Shown here: piece by piece, positions 17,229-25,556 of the stretch
Position numbering within the stretch: position 1 is the first letter of the stretch
Layout of the letters: every line of letters starts with the position of its first letter
Assembly (NCBI RefSeq): GCF_000419765.1
Contig: NZ_ATTQ01000032.1
Span: 1-38,426, forward strand
Direction of reading: 5' to 3'
DNA: 38,426 nt
Source: Rhizobium mongolense USDA 1844
GTDB lineage: Bacteria; Pseudomonadota; Alphaproteobacteria; Rhizobiales; Rhizobiaceae
Notes under the pieces: generated by a model
What the model saw: the letters and a program-made list of their open reading frames with translations, nothing else
Told to the model about the DNA's origin: nothing
Database searches by the model: none
Program-made: the position numbers and the translations under genes

Positions 17229-20011
17229 GTACCGTTGAAAGCACCCCCGCAAAGTCGGACGTAAAAGAGGAAATTGTTGGCGAATTCCCGTGCACGCAAA
17301 CTCAATTGCGCTGCTGGATTATTAATCAGCTGAGTCCGGGAAATCCGGCGCTCAACGTTGCGGTTCGATGGGAGATTCGCGGCATCTTCAAGGCGTCTAC
17401 CATCGAAGCGGCTTTTCGAAAGGTCATCCAGCGCCACGAGGTTTTGCGCACGCGCTTCATCGAAAGGGATGGGCAGCCTTTTCAACAGGCGGTGGAAAAG
17501 ACCGATTTCAAGATGGTGGTGATCGATCTGAGAAATATGCCGTCTGAGCAGCGCGAGAAAAGGATCTCGTCCATTGGCGATGAGACGGCCAGGGTCCCGT
17601 TTGATCTCAGCAGGCCCGGCCTCTTTCATGTTACCCTGTTGATGGCGGAGAATGATCGCGGGTTTTTGCTTATAACCGCGCACCAAAGTTGCTTTGATGG
17701 GTGGTCGATCCGGGTGCTCGGCAGGGAGGTTGGGGAGATCGCAGCCGCGATCGATGCCGGTCGAACACCGGCCCTGCCGGAGCTTGAGCTGCAGTATGGC
17801 GACTACGCCTTGTGGCAAGAGGAATATCTTGGCAGCTATGGTTTCGAGACGGAAAAGGCCTTCTGGCGGGAGCGGCTGACAGGAGCGCCATACTTCGAAG
17901 TTCCTCCCGATCGGCCGCGCGGCGCGGTCAAGACGAGCCATGGCGACATAATCTCAATCCTTTTGCCGCTTTCGTTCGGCGATCGGATGGACGCGGCTGC
18001 GCGCAAATATCGCGTGTCTCTTTATAGCTACGGCGCAGCGATCATGAGCGCCATGCTGCATCGGTTGACGAATGCGCCGACCGTCTTGTTCGGCTCACAG
18101 GTTGCTGGCCGCGAGGATACCGATCTCGAAAATCTGATCGGTGTCTTTATCAACAATCTCGTGTTCAGGTATGACTTTACCAACGATGTCTCGTTCGCCG
18201 AACACATCCGCTCTGCCAACGAAACGCTGGAAGCCGTCCTCAATCACCAGCGCATGCCGTTCAACAAACTGGTTGAACTTGTCAATCCGGTCCGTGATCC
18301 GTCACGCAATCCACTGATATCTGTCAATTTCAACCTGCAGAAGGCCTTTCTTGAGGACCACCGTTATGGCGACTTCGAGCTTATCAGTGCTCCATCGCAA
18401 TCGCCGGGCGTGCTTTACGATTTGAGCTTCATGATGGTCGGACGGCCCAGCGGTTGGCGCATGAACATCGAGTACAATACCGATCTTTTCGACAAGAGCA
18501 CGATAGAGGCCCTTCTTAAGCTTTGGCAGGATACGTACGAAATCGCGCTGAGCAACCCGGACGCATTGCTTTCCTCTCTCGTGGTGCCGGATTTTAGGCC
18601 TGTGATACCGAAGCCACGCGATGAGCATGCAGCACAATTGGAGAGAATACTCCGCACTCATCCGTCCGTGGGCGATGTCGCTGTCGTAACGGAAGCACGC
18701 CCCGCACGTCGTGTGGCGGCCTTTGCGACCCCGGCTCCAACGTGGAGCGAACCGATCGACCGTCTGCCTGCCGTGCTGATGCAATATCTGGCGACACAAT
18801 TACCTCCTGACGCGATGCCGAACGATATCAGCATCCTGCTCAGTTTGCCGAGGACAAGAAGCGGCACGATAGACCATACGAGCCTTCATCTGCGTGAACC
18901 GCTGCCGACCGCACCGGCCGTACCCCAACCGATGCCTGCAGAAAGCCGCGTGCGAAAGCCCGATACCGACAAAATGGAGACTCTGGCGAGCCTCTGGAGT
19001 AAAATTCTTGGTGTCCAGTCGGTTAGACCCGAGGACGATTTCTTTGCCCTCGGCGGTCATTCGTTACTCGCTCTGCGGCTTTTGTCGTCCATACGAGAGC
19101 GATTCGACGTAAAGCCCACTCTGGAATTGCTTTTCAAGGAACCGACGCTGGAAAAATTCGCGGCCGCGATTTTCGAAACCTCTGAAGGCCCAACGATAGC
19201 TGAAGCAACGCCTAATCCGTGGGAGTTGATCACCTGTAAACGCGGCTCTGGTCGCTCGGCGGTCTACACGTTCAACCATCCGTTCCTCTTCTATCGCCTG
19301 GCGAACGAGTTGCCGGATGCCGTCTCCGTCCACAACATCAATATGTTTAACGCGAAGCTCAACAGCGAGCTTGCGCAGATGTCGCTCGAACAGATCGCCA
19401 AGCTGGCCATCGACGCTATGCAAATTCCGCCGGACACTGGGCCGGTTGCGATCGTCGGGCTGTGCGTCAATGGAATCCTTGCAATGGAAATCACCCGGCA
19501 GCTGCGTGAAGCGGGCGTTGAAGTCGGCTTTACTGTCGTCATCGATGCCTGGGCACCAGGCTACTTCCGCTCCCAGCCAAAGTTGCGTCAGAAGCGCTGG
19601 AATGCGGAGCGGCGCATTAAGCGGATGATATACTTCACGCGCAAGTTGTTTTATGGCCGCATGCCGGTCATCGAATATCTGAAGGAATTCAACGTCACGC
19701 TTGCCCTATTGCAAAAGCTCGGCGTCAGCGGCGGTCAGTATTCTCCCGAAGAGCAGGCAAATGCCGAAGTCACCGAGCTCCTCGTGCGCGCAAGCCGCAG
19801 CTATCGGCCTGTACCGAGCAAGGATCCATCGGTCATTTTGCTGCGCAGCCAGGCCAATCATCCGCGAGCGCGCAAGCTTCTTTTCGGCTGGGGCGATGCG
19901 GTGGCGAAAGACACCGCCGTCCTCGATCTCAAAGGATGGCACGAGGATTCGCTGAGCAACGACGGTATTCGCGAACTTGCCGCGATCGTATCCAGGAAGC
20001 TCGACGGCTAA
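17225..20011 (+). CDS. Terminal NRPS protein: C (atypical) - A remnant - PCP - thioesterase (Cys nucleophile)
   Basis: A 928-residue protein ending the assembly line. The C domain (about 20-450) has H-Q-S-C-F-D-G at 153-159, so the usually catalytic second His of HHxxxDG is Gln154. Residues about 470-565 resemble only the small C-terminal subdomain of an A domain. Its A10 Lys is replaced by Thr548 (RSGTIDH), and the large N-terminal A subdomain is missing. PCP (about 580-650) is intact with Ser613 in LGGHSLLAL. The thioesterase (about 665-925) has G-L-C-V-N-G with Cys747 where Ser is normal, an Asp in VVIDAWAPG, and a candidate catalytic His in GWHEDS near the end. The PCP cannot be loaded in cis. 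Either the upstream chain is handed through it without extension, or it is charged in trans. Release by Cys-type TEs is known for beta-lactone and beta-lactam products (obafluorin, sulfazecin). Here the product is open. Confidence 0.92.
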   Translation: MSTVESTPAKSDVKEEIVGEFPCTQTQLRCWIINQLSPGNPALNVAVRWEIRGIFKASTIEAAFRKVIQRHEVLRTRFIERDGQPFQQAVEKTDFKMVVIDLRNMPSEQREKRISSIGDETARVPFDLSRPGLFHVTLLMAENDRGFLLITAHQSCFDGWSIRVLGREVGEIAAAIDAGRTPALPELELQYGDYALWQEEYLGSYGFETEKAFWRERLTGAPYFEVPPDRPRGAVKTSHGDIISILLPLSFGDRMDAAARKYRVSLYSYGAAIMSAMLHRLTNAPTVLFGSQVAGREDTDLENLIGVFINNLVFRYDFTNDVSFAEHIRSANETLEAVLNHQRMPFNKLVELVNPVRDPSRNPLISVNFNLQKAFLEDHRYGDFELISAPSQSPGVLYDLSFMMVGRPSGWRMNIEYNTDLFDKSTIEALLKLWQDTYEIALSNPDALLSSLVVPDFRPVIPKPRDEHAAQLERILRTHPSVGDVAVVTEARPARRVAAFATPAPTWSEPIDRLPAVLMQYLATQLPPDAMPNDISILLSLPRTRSGTIDHTSLHLREPLPTAPAVPQPMPAESRVRKPDTDKMETLASLWSKILGVQSVRPEDDFFALGGHSLLALRLLSSIRERFDVKPTLELLFKEPTLEKFAAAIFETSEGPTIAEATPNPWELITCKRGSGRSAVYTFNHPFLFYRLANELPDAVSVHNINMFNAKLNSELAQMSLEQIAKLAIDAMQIPPDTGPVAIVGLCVNGILAMEITRQLREAGVEVGFTVVIDAWAPGYFRSQPKLRQKRWNAERRIKRMIYFTRKLFYGRMPVIEYLKEFNVTLALLQKLGVSGGQYSPEEQANAEVTELLVRASRSYRPVPSKDPSVILLRSQANHPRARKLLFGWGDAVAKDTAVLDLKGWHEDSLSNDGIRELAAIVSRKLDG

Positions 20012-20056
20012 ACGCAAAGTGCCGACCCCAGCGAAATCAGATATGGAAACACGAGC

Positions 20057-21658
20057 ATGAACACCGTAAGGCCTCTCAGGATTGGCGTGCTCGTTGCTCG
20101 GAAGGAGGGATTCGAGAACTGGGAACTCATGATATTCGATCAGATCATGGCAGATCCGCGCTTTTCCCTCATTACCTTGATTGTTCACCCGGATCCCTTT
20201 GGAGATAGGCAAGCCTCGCGGCTGTTCGAGCTGGAATCGCATGTGGAGCGACGGCTTCTTGCCCGACAGCGCCGTTACACTCCGCGAATTTTTGACGCCA
20301 ATCGGCAACGCTTCGACGATCTGCGGGCATTCGGAACCTACGGTGCCGCCGACATCCCCGTGCCCCACAAGCTCGTCAGCGAGCGCGAGCTTGACCTGGT
20401 TATCCGAATGACGCCTGCAAGCCTTCCCCGCGATGCAATCCGGGACTTGCCGTTTGGTGAGTGGGCTTTCAATTTCTGCGATCAGAGATCGCGCAACGCA
20501 GACTGGTTCAGCTATCGTGATGTAATTTCCAAGTCGGCGGCGACAGAACTGTTGCTCTACGCACGGCAGGACGATGACGCTCGTGTCGCATCGATTGCTT
20601 CGCCGTCTTTCAACGTCAAATTCAGTGCCGCCCGCAACGCGGCCTTCGTCAAGGAACGCGCCGTTACCCTTCTTATTCGCGAATTGGGCCGGCTTGCCGA
20701 TAAGCGCGAATTGAAGGCTACGCCGTCCAGGCGCGATGACGTCGTAAAGCCTCCGTCATCCCTTGATATGGTCCGCTACGCGGGTGGATTATCGAGCCAT
20801 TTCCTGGCGCGGGCAATCAAGGCGCTGAGAGCGAAAATGCATTCCGGATCTGCGATCTGGACGCTTTATACAGGCAGAGGACGCATCGACGATTTCGACC
20901 CACGGGAATCGGTGGAAATACCGCCGACGAAGAGCGACATCAAAGCGGATCCGTTCCTATTTCAGTACGGCAACGAGTGCTATTTATTCTACGAGGCCTA
21001 TGCTGATGGGGATCGTAAGGCTCACATCGCCGTTGGCCGGTTCCGCGGAGACACGATCGAACCGGTCGGCATCGCGCTCAGTTGCGATCATCATCTCTCC
21101 TATCCCTTCGTGTTCCGCGACGGGGAGAGTATCTTCATGATGCCCGAAACCCACCAGTCGCGGCGGATAGAGATCTGGCGGTGTGTTGAATTCCCCCTGA
21201 AATGGGAACTCTATTCGACGGCGTTCGAGGGGCGCTCGGCCGCTGATAGCGTGCTCACGCGTCATGAGGGCAAATGGTGGCTATTTACGAACCTCTCCGA
21301 TTTCCATGCCTATGAAGACCATTGCAGCGAACTCTACCTCTTCGAGGTCGACGGTCCAGAGCTCAAGCGCATCATCCCGCACAAACACAATCCGGTCGTC
21401 ATCGGGAGCACGGTCGCGCGAAACGGCGGCCGGATCCTCGAAAGAAATGGCCGCCTCTACCGCCCCTCGCAGTGCAACGCTCACGGCATCTACGGATATG
21501 GCCTGAATATCATGGAGATTGAGGAACTGAGCCTGAGCGCCTACCGTGAACGTTGTATCCGGACCATTACGCCGGACTTCAAGAAGGGCTTGCGCGGCTG
21601 TCATCATTTCGATGCAGCAGGGGAGCGTTATGTCGTTGATGCGCGACTAAGTCTGTGA
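20057..21658 (+). CDS. Bipartite formyltransferase-like / beta-propeller protein
   Basis: A 533-residue soluble protein, 45 bases after the thioesterase gene and probably in the same operon. The N-terminal half (about 1-230) resembles a formyl- or amino-transferase-like Rossmann fold (LRIGVLVARKEGFENWELMIFDQI, later ELDLVIRMTP and FGEWAFNFCD). It lacks a clear formyltransferase catalytic HxxxS/D signature that I can see. The C-terminal half (about 255-530) has repeated strands such as KADPFLFQYGNECYLFYEAY, LSYPFVFRDGESIFMMPET and DSVLTRHEGKWWLFTN, typical of the five-bladed propeller shared by GH32/43 and the GINT1-type glucosaminyltransferase N-domain. Similar two-part proteins occur near polysaccharide and lipid-sugar genes. 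It may therefore link the NRPS product to a sugar, but function is unknown. Its last 80 bases overlap the convergent phosphopantetheinyl transferase gene. Confidence 0.72.
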   Translation: MNTVRPLRIGVLVARKEGFENWELMIFDQIMADPRFSLITLIVHPDPFGDRQASRLFELESHVERRLLARQRRYTPRIFDANRQRFDDLRAFGTYGAADIPVPHKLVSERELDLVIRMTPASLPRDAIRDLPFGEWAFNFCDQRSRNADWFSYRDVISKSAATELLLYARQDDDARVASIASPSFNVKFSAARNAAFVKERAVTLLIRELGRLADKRELKATPSRRDDVVKPPSSLDMVRYAGGLSSHFLARAIKALRAKMHSGSAIWTLYTGRGRIDDFDPRESVEIPPTKSDIKADPFLFQYGNECYLFYEAYADGDRKAHIAVGRFRGDTIEPVGIALSCDHHLSYPFVFRDGESIFMMPETHQSRRIEIWRCVEFPLKWELYSTAFEGRSAADSVLTRHEGKWWLFTNLSDFHAYEDHCSELYLFEVDGPELKRIIPHKHNPVVIGSTVARNGGRILERNGRLYRPSQCNAHGIYGYGLNIMEIEELSLSAYRERCIRTITPDFKKGLRGCHHFDAAGERYVVDARLSL

Positions 21659-22376
21659 GTAAGTCATTCTCCTCCATTCGGTAGCGCAGACGGATCGGGT
21701 TTCCGACCGTCAGAGCAGCTACCGTACCGACGAGGTCCGAGCGCGTATCGACGTCGAACAGGCTCCAGTTGATAGGCGCATCCGCATCGCCATCCAGGCG
21801 CTCCAACTGCGGCGAACTGATCCTGATATCGAATGCGTCAAGCGGCAGCGACAATCCGACGCCGAGCGCCTTCAGGAACGCTTCCTTCCGCGTCCAAAGG
21901 CGATAAAAGGCTTGAAGATATTCCTCTGGGGCCAGTGTCTTCAGCGTCATATATTCTTTCTGCGAAAAAAAATGACCGGCAATGTCCTCTTTCAGAGGCC
22001 TTATCGTCTCTATGTCTATGCCGACCTGGTAGTGGTCCGATACGGCAAGCATCGCCGTCGTCTCGGTGTGGCTGAGATTGAAGTGGAGTTGTCGCCTGTT
22101 TGATCCAGCGATCTGCGGTTTACCAAAGACGTTGTAGGTCAGACCTAGGCGACGTGGCGCAACGGCGAGGTAGCGTGCGAGGATCCGTCGCAGCCCCGCT
22201 CTCCCCGCAATAAATCGCTGACCATCGCGCGGTTGCACAAAGCGTGAGGCACGGGCGATCTCTTCGCTTGTCAGCATCGCGGCTAAGTCGGGATCGAAGG
22301 CGTCGAGGCTCCACGTCCAGATGTCTATGATGCCGGGGCCGGTTGCGTCCAGATCATGTGACATAGGACAGCTCAT
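21579..22376 (-). CDS. Sfp-type 4'-phosphopantetheinyl transferase
   Basis: About 265 residues, the usual size of Sfp/EntD-type enzymes that convert apo carrier domains to holo forms using coenzyme A. The signature motifs are clear: RFIAGRAGLRRILARYL, the FGKP segment followed by FNLSHTE, the Mg-binding VGIDIE near residue 120, and WTRKEAFLKALG near 160-171. It is the expected activating enzyme for the four carrier domains of the neighbouring megasynthases. The frame opens at a TTG (22415). ATGs at 22376 or 22364 are more likely, both overlapping the end of the DegT-type gene, so the two are coupled. Its 3' end overlaps the convergent propeller gene by 80 bases. Confidence 0.92.
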   Translation of the reverse strand: MSCPMSHDLDATGPGIIDIWTWSLDAFDPDLAAMLTSEEIARASRFVQPRDGQRFIAGRAGLRRILARYLAVAPRRLGLTYNVFGKPQIAGSNRRQLHFNLSHTETTAMLAVSDHYQVGIDIETIRPLKEDIAGHFFSQKEYMTLKTLAPEEYLQAFYRLWTRKEAFLKALGVGLSLPLDAFDIRISSPQLERLDGDADAPINWSLFDVDTRSDLVGTVAALTVGNPIRLRYRMEENDLLTDLVAHQRHNAPLLHRNDDSRASPS

Positions 22377-23535
22377 CGGTGGCAGAAGAGCGCTGCCGAA
22401 CCATCCGCCGGGCAAGATAAGTCACCAGCGCCAGAGGATAATTCTCGCCGAGACTGATGCGGCACGTTCTCTTGAGAATGTCGAGCGACTGGGCGCACAT
22501 ATCAGGCGTGTACTCGATCTTCCTATCGCTCCAGTTGAACGGATTCATGGCTGGATGGCCGCTCCGCTGTTGCAGAATTGGCGCCCAATTCGTGTAGACA
22601 TGGCGGCTGGAATCGTAGAGCCGATATACACCGCGCTTGTTCTCGGCCGCAAAGGCGCCTGCTGCTTCTGCCGTCTCGAAGATGACGTGCAGCCCTGCGG
22701 CGTTCGTCGGGTCATTATGTGGTCCGACGCGCATCATATCGCTCTTGGCAAGGATCTCAGTCATCGCGTCATAGCGTTTGCGCATGCGGGAAATCATCGG
22801 GTCGAGCTTTTTCAGCTGTACATTCAGCATGGCGCCCTGGATCTGATTCGCCTTGAAGTTGATTCCGAGCATTGGCGGCTCGTTGGCGTTGTCGAGATGA
22901 CCGCGGAACAACGATCCGATATCATGATACATGCGTGCACGCGCAAAGAGACGCGGGTCGTCGGTCACCAGCGCGCCGCCTTCGCCAATGTTGATGTTCT
23001 TGAACTGATTGAAGCTATATGCGCCGACATCACCGATCGTGCCGGCACGCCGGCCCTTATAGGTGAGGCCGACGGCTTGGCACGCGTCCTCGATGACGAT
23101 TAGCCTATGTTCTCGGGCAATCCGCATGATGCTGTCCATGTCGCAGACCATGTTTGCCATGTGAACGGGGATGATCGCGCGCGTGTTCGGTGTGATTTTG
23201 CGAACAATGTCAGTCGGATCCATCGTCAATGTCTGATCGATCTCGACAAGGATCGGAACCGCGCCGGCTGCCAGTGGAGCGGCTGCGGTCGCAATCCAGG
23301 TATAGGCGGGCACCAGCACCTCATCGCCCGGACCGATTCCAGCAGCCACCAGCGCCGCAATCAGCGCCGCTGTGCCGCTGCTCATCGTCAGTCCATGCTG
23401 CACATTGAATTTGGCGCAGAAGTCCGTCTCAAAACGCAATAGAGGCCCGCCCGTGTCGTCGCCGTAGCGAGCCAATTTACCTGATGCAAGGACCGGCCCG
23501 ATTGCTAGCCATTCCCGCAGACCCACTCGAGCCAT
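22354..23535 (-). CDS. DegT/DnrJ/EryC1/StrS-type PLP aminotransferase
   Basis: A 393-residue fold-type I aminotransferase. The internal-aldimine Lys is K179 in YSFNQFKNINIGEGGALVT. EDACQAVGLTYKGR holds the PLP-binding Asp, and SSGTAALIAALVAAGIGPGDEVLVP is the cofactor phosphate site. Family members usually make amino sugars from nucleotide-linked keto sugars, and some aminate other ketones such as cyclitols. The frame continues upstream to an ATG at 23655, but the ATG at 23535 is preferred. It has a strong GGGGAGACGGGG ribosome site, and the family fold begins right after it. The gene is coupled to the phosphopantetheinyl transferase and divergent from the GMC oxidoreductase. An oxidase plus an aminotransferase in divergent arrangement suggests a ketone-to-amine conversion on a sugar or on the NRPS-PKS product. 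Confidence 0.88.
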   Translation of the reverse strand: MARVGLREWLAIGPVLASGKLARYGDDTGGPLLRFETDFCAKFNVQHGLTMSSGTAALIAALVAAGIGPGDEVLVPAYTWIATAAAPLAAGAVPILVEIDQTLTMDPTDIVRKITPNTRAIIPVHMANMVCDMDSIMRIAREHRLIVIEDACQAVGLTYKGRRAGTIGDVGAYSFNQFKNINIGEGGALVTDDPRLFARARMYHDIGSLFRGHLDNANEPPMLGINFKANQIQGAMLNVQLKKLDPMISRMRKRYDAMTEILAKSDMMRVGPHNDPTNAAGLHVIFETAEAAGAFAAENKRGVYRLYDSSRHVYTNWAPILQQRSGHPAMNPFNWSDRKIEYTPDMCAQSLDILKRTCRISLGENYPLALVTYLARRMVRQRSSATDELSYVT

Positions 23536-23797
23536 ATCCCCGTCTCCCCAATCAATCCGACAATCACTCGAAACGCCAACGGTCTTCGCAAAAACTTCGC
23601 GTGCATCGGCCGACCTATCGTCGAATCTATTCGCAAGACCTGGTGATTTCAGCATGGCCTTCCGGCCAACGATGGCTTGGATGTCGACCGACTGCCTATC
23701 CAAAGTCGGTAGACGGCTTAGGCGCTTAGACACTTTTGGCGAATTCCGAGATGTCGGCAATTTTGCTACTAAGAAATTGATATTGCGGGGGAAGAGT
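23536..23797. promoter_or_regulatory. Divergent promoter region, DegT-type / GMC genes
   Basis: These 262 bases separate the starts of two divergent genes and must contain both promoters if the chosen starts are right. If the longer DegT-type start at 23655 is used, 142 bases remain. I see no clear operator repeat. GCGGGGGAAGAGT just before 23798 is the ribosome site of the GMC gene. Confidence 0.4.
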
Positions 23798-25513
23798 ATG
23801 GCTATCCACGACCTTCGATCAGCTTCGGTGAACATGATGCTTAGCACCGACGTTGCGATCATAGGTGCCGGCCCCGCCGGGCTGACCATTGCCCGAGAAC
23901 TAGCAAACACGCCGATGCGCATCCTCATTATTGATAGCGGCGGTTTTGAACACGACGCCGAAACGCAGACGCTGAATGCCGTGGAAAATGTTGGAGAGCC
24001 TCGGCCGCGCGAGGACGTCGTGCCCGTTGGGCGCGGTTATACGGACAGTTTGAGGTGGCTAAACGATATACCGGCTTTTGAGCTGCGCAACCGTATCATC
24101 GGCGGAAGCACCCATACATGGATTGGCAAATGCGCAACATTCGACGAAATCGACTTTGCGGCTCGCCCGTGGCTCCCCGTTTCGGGCTGGCCGATCACGC
24201 GCAACGACATCCGCCCCGCACTCGACCGCGCCGCGACACTCCTTAACCTGGGGCCGAATATCTATGACGAGCGACTTCTAAGCCTGCTGCACTTGCCCCC
24301 CGAAGAGATCGGCCTTGATCGCGCTCGGCTGCGGAGCTTTTTCTGGCAGTTCAGTCATGAGCGGACAAACAGGGGCGAGCCAATGCGATTTGTCAACATT
24401 TCCCGACAACTCAAAGCTCCCAATGTCGATTTCCTGACGCGGGCTACCGTCACCGAAATCAATCTCAATAATGACGGTCGAGGCGTTAACTCTCTCGAAG
24501 CTTATAGCCTTGAGGGAAACAAGGCGATTGTGCGCGCCAAAACGATTGTGCTTTGCTGCGGCGGCATTGAGAACGCTCGGTTGCTGCTGGCGTCGAATTC
24601 CCTGATGAAGAAAGGCATTGGCAACAGCAAAGGAGTCGTAGGTCGCTATCTCGCCGATCATCCGCGCACGTCTCTTGCTCGGTTTAATGGCACGGGCATC
24701 GATGAAATCGCTCGGCATTTCAACTTCTTTGGTCTTCACCACAACGGTCGGACACATTTCTATCTTCGTGGGCTGTCACTCAGTCCGGATACGCAGATGA
24801 GGGAGGGCCTTACCAATTGCGCGGCCTATCCCGTTCAGATCCATGCGGCGGATGATCCTTGGGCAGCTTTGAAACGCCTTCGGCACGGGCTCAGTCGAAA
24901 GACGCCGAGCGACCTCGCTGCTGTCTTCGGCGCGATGAATCTCGTTGCCTCGGGTCTCTACCGTCGGCTTGTCCAGAAGCGCGGCCTGCCGCACAGATCC
25001 GTCGAGTTACGCTTTGATGCAATGGTCGAACAGCGACTCGACGCTGAAAGCCGGGTGACGCTTTCCGACAGGCGTGACCGCTTCGGCAAGCCTCTGCCGC
25101 GTGTCAACTGGAAGATAGGGTCGGTCGAGATTGAAAGCATGAAGCGGCTTGCCCTTTTGATATCGGACGAGTTCGCGCGCATCGGGTTGCCGCGGCCACA
25201 TCTGGCGGATTGGATCGCTCAGGACGACAACAGCAAGATGGCCTTCATGGATATGGCACATCCTTCTTGCACGACACGGATGGGTGTGGATCCCGCGACC
25301 AGCGTCGTCGATGCAAATGCAATGGTTCATGGCGTCGACGGCCTGTTCGTTGCGGGCAGCTCCGTTTTCCCAACGGCCGGCCACGCAAACCCGACACTTA
25401 TGTTATTGGCCCTTGCCGTCCGTCTGGCGGATCACCTGAAGGTCCGCTTCGCAAGCGAAATACCAATTCGAGCCTCATTGCCCGACGCCGAAGCCAAGAC
25501 TATACACCAATAG
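23798..25513 (+). CDS. GMC-family FAD-dependent oxidoreductase
   Basis: A 571-residue flavoenzyme of the glucose-methanol-choline family, which oxidises alcohols (often sugars or polyols) to carbonyls. The dinucleotide-binding motif GAGPAG is at residues 23-28, followed by an acidic strand end (LIIDSGG). RNRIIGGSTHTWIGKCATFDEIDF is the typical substrate-side segment. The C-terminal domain has HPSCTTRMG, DGLFVAGSSVFPT and AGHANPTLMLLALAVRLAD with the His-Asn pair of the active site. The open frame begins at 23654, but the ATG at 23798 with GGGGGAAGAG upstream is the better start and places the FAD site at the usual distance. No Tat signal is seen, so it is probably cytoplasmic. It converges with the methyltransferase-like gene, 43 bases away. 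Confidence 0.88.
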   Translation: MAIHDLRSASVNMMLSTDVAIIGAGPAGLTIARELANTPMRILIIDSGGFEHDAETQTLNAVENVGEPRPREDVVPVGRGYTDSLRWLNDIPAFELRNRIIGGSTHTWIGKCATFDEIDFAARPWLPVSGWPITRNDIRPALDRAATLLNLGPNIYDERLLSLLHLPPEEIGLDRARLRSFFWQFSHERTNRGEPMRFVNISRQLKAPNVDFLTRATVTEINLNNDGRGVNSLEAYSLEGNKAIVRAKTIVLCCGGIENARLLLASNSLMKKGIGNSKGVVGRYLADHPRTSLARFNGTGIDEIARHFNFFGLHHNGRTHFYLRGLSLSPDTQMREGLTNCAAYPVQIHAADDPWAALKRLRHGLSRKTPSDLAAVFGAMNLVASGLYRRLVQKRGLPHRSVELRFDAMVEQRLDAESRVTLSDRRDRFGKPLPRVNWKIGSVEIESMKRLALLISDEFARIGLPRPHLADWIAQDDNSKMAFMDMAHPSCTTRMGVDPATSVVDANAMVHGVDGLFVAGSSVFPTAGHANPTLMLLALAVRLADHLKVRFASEIPIRASLPDAEAKTIHQ

Positions 25514-25556
25514 ATTTGGTGCCGCAGTTTCCTTTGAAACTCTGCTGGTGTTGGCT

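Noticed and set aside
25514..25556. Imperfect hairpin (GCAGTTTC ... GAAACTCTGC) between convergent genes as a bidirectional terminator
   Set aside because: The stem is bulged and neither side has a clear T-run.
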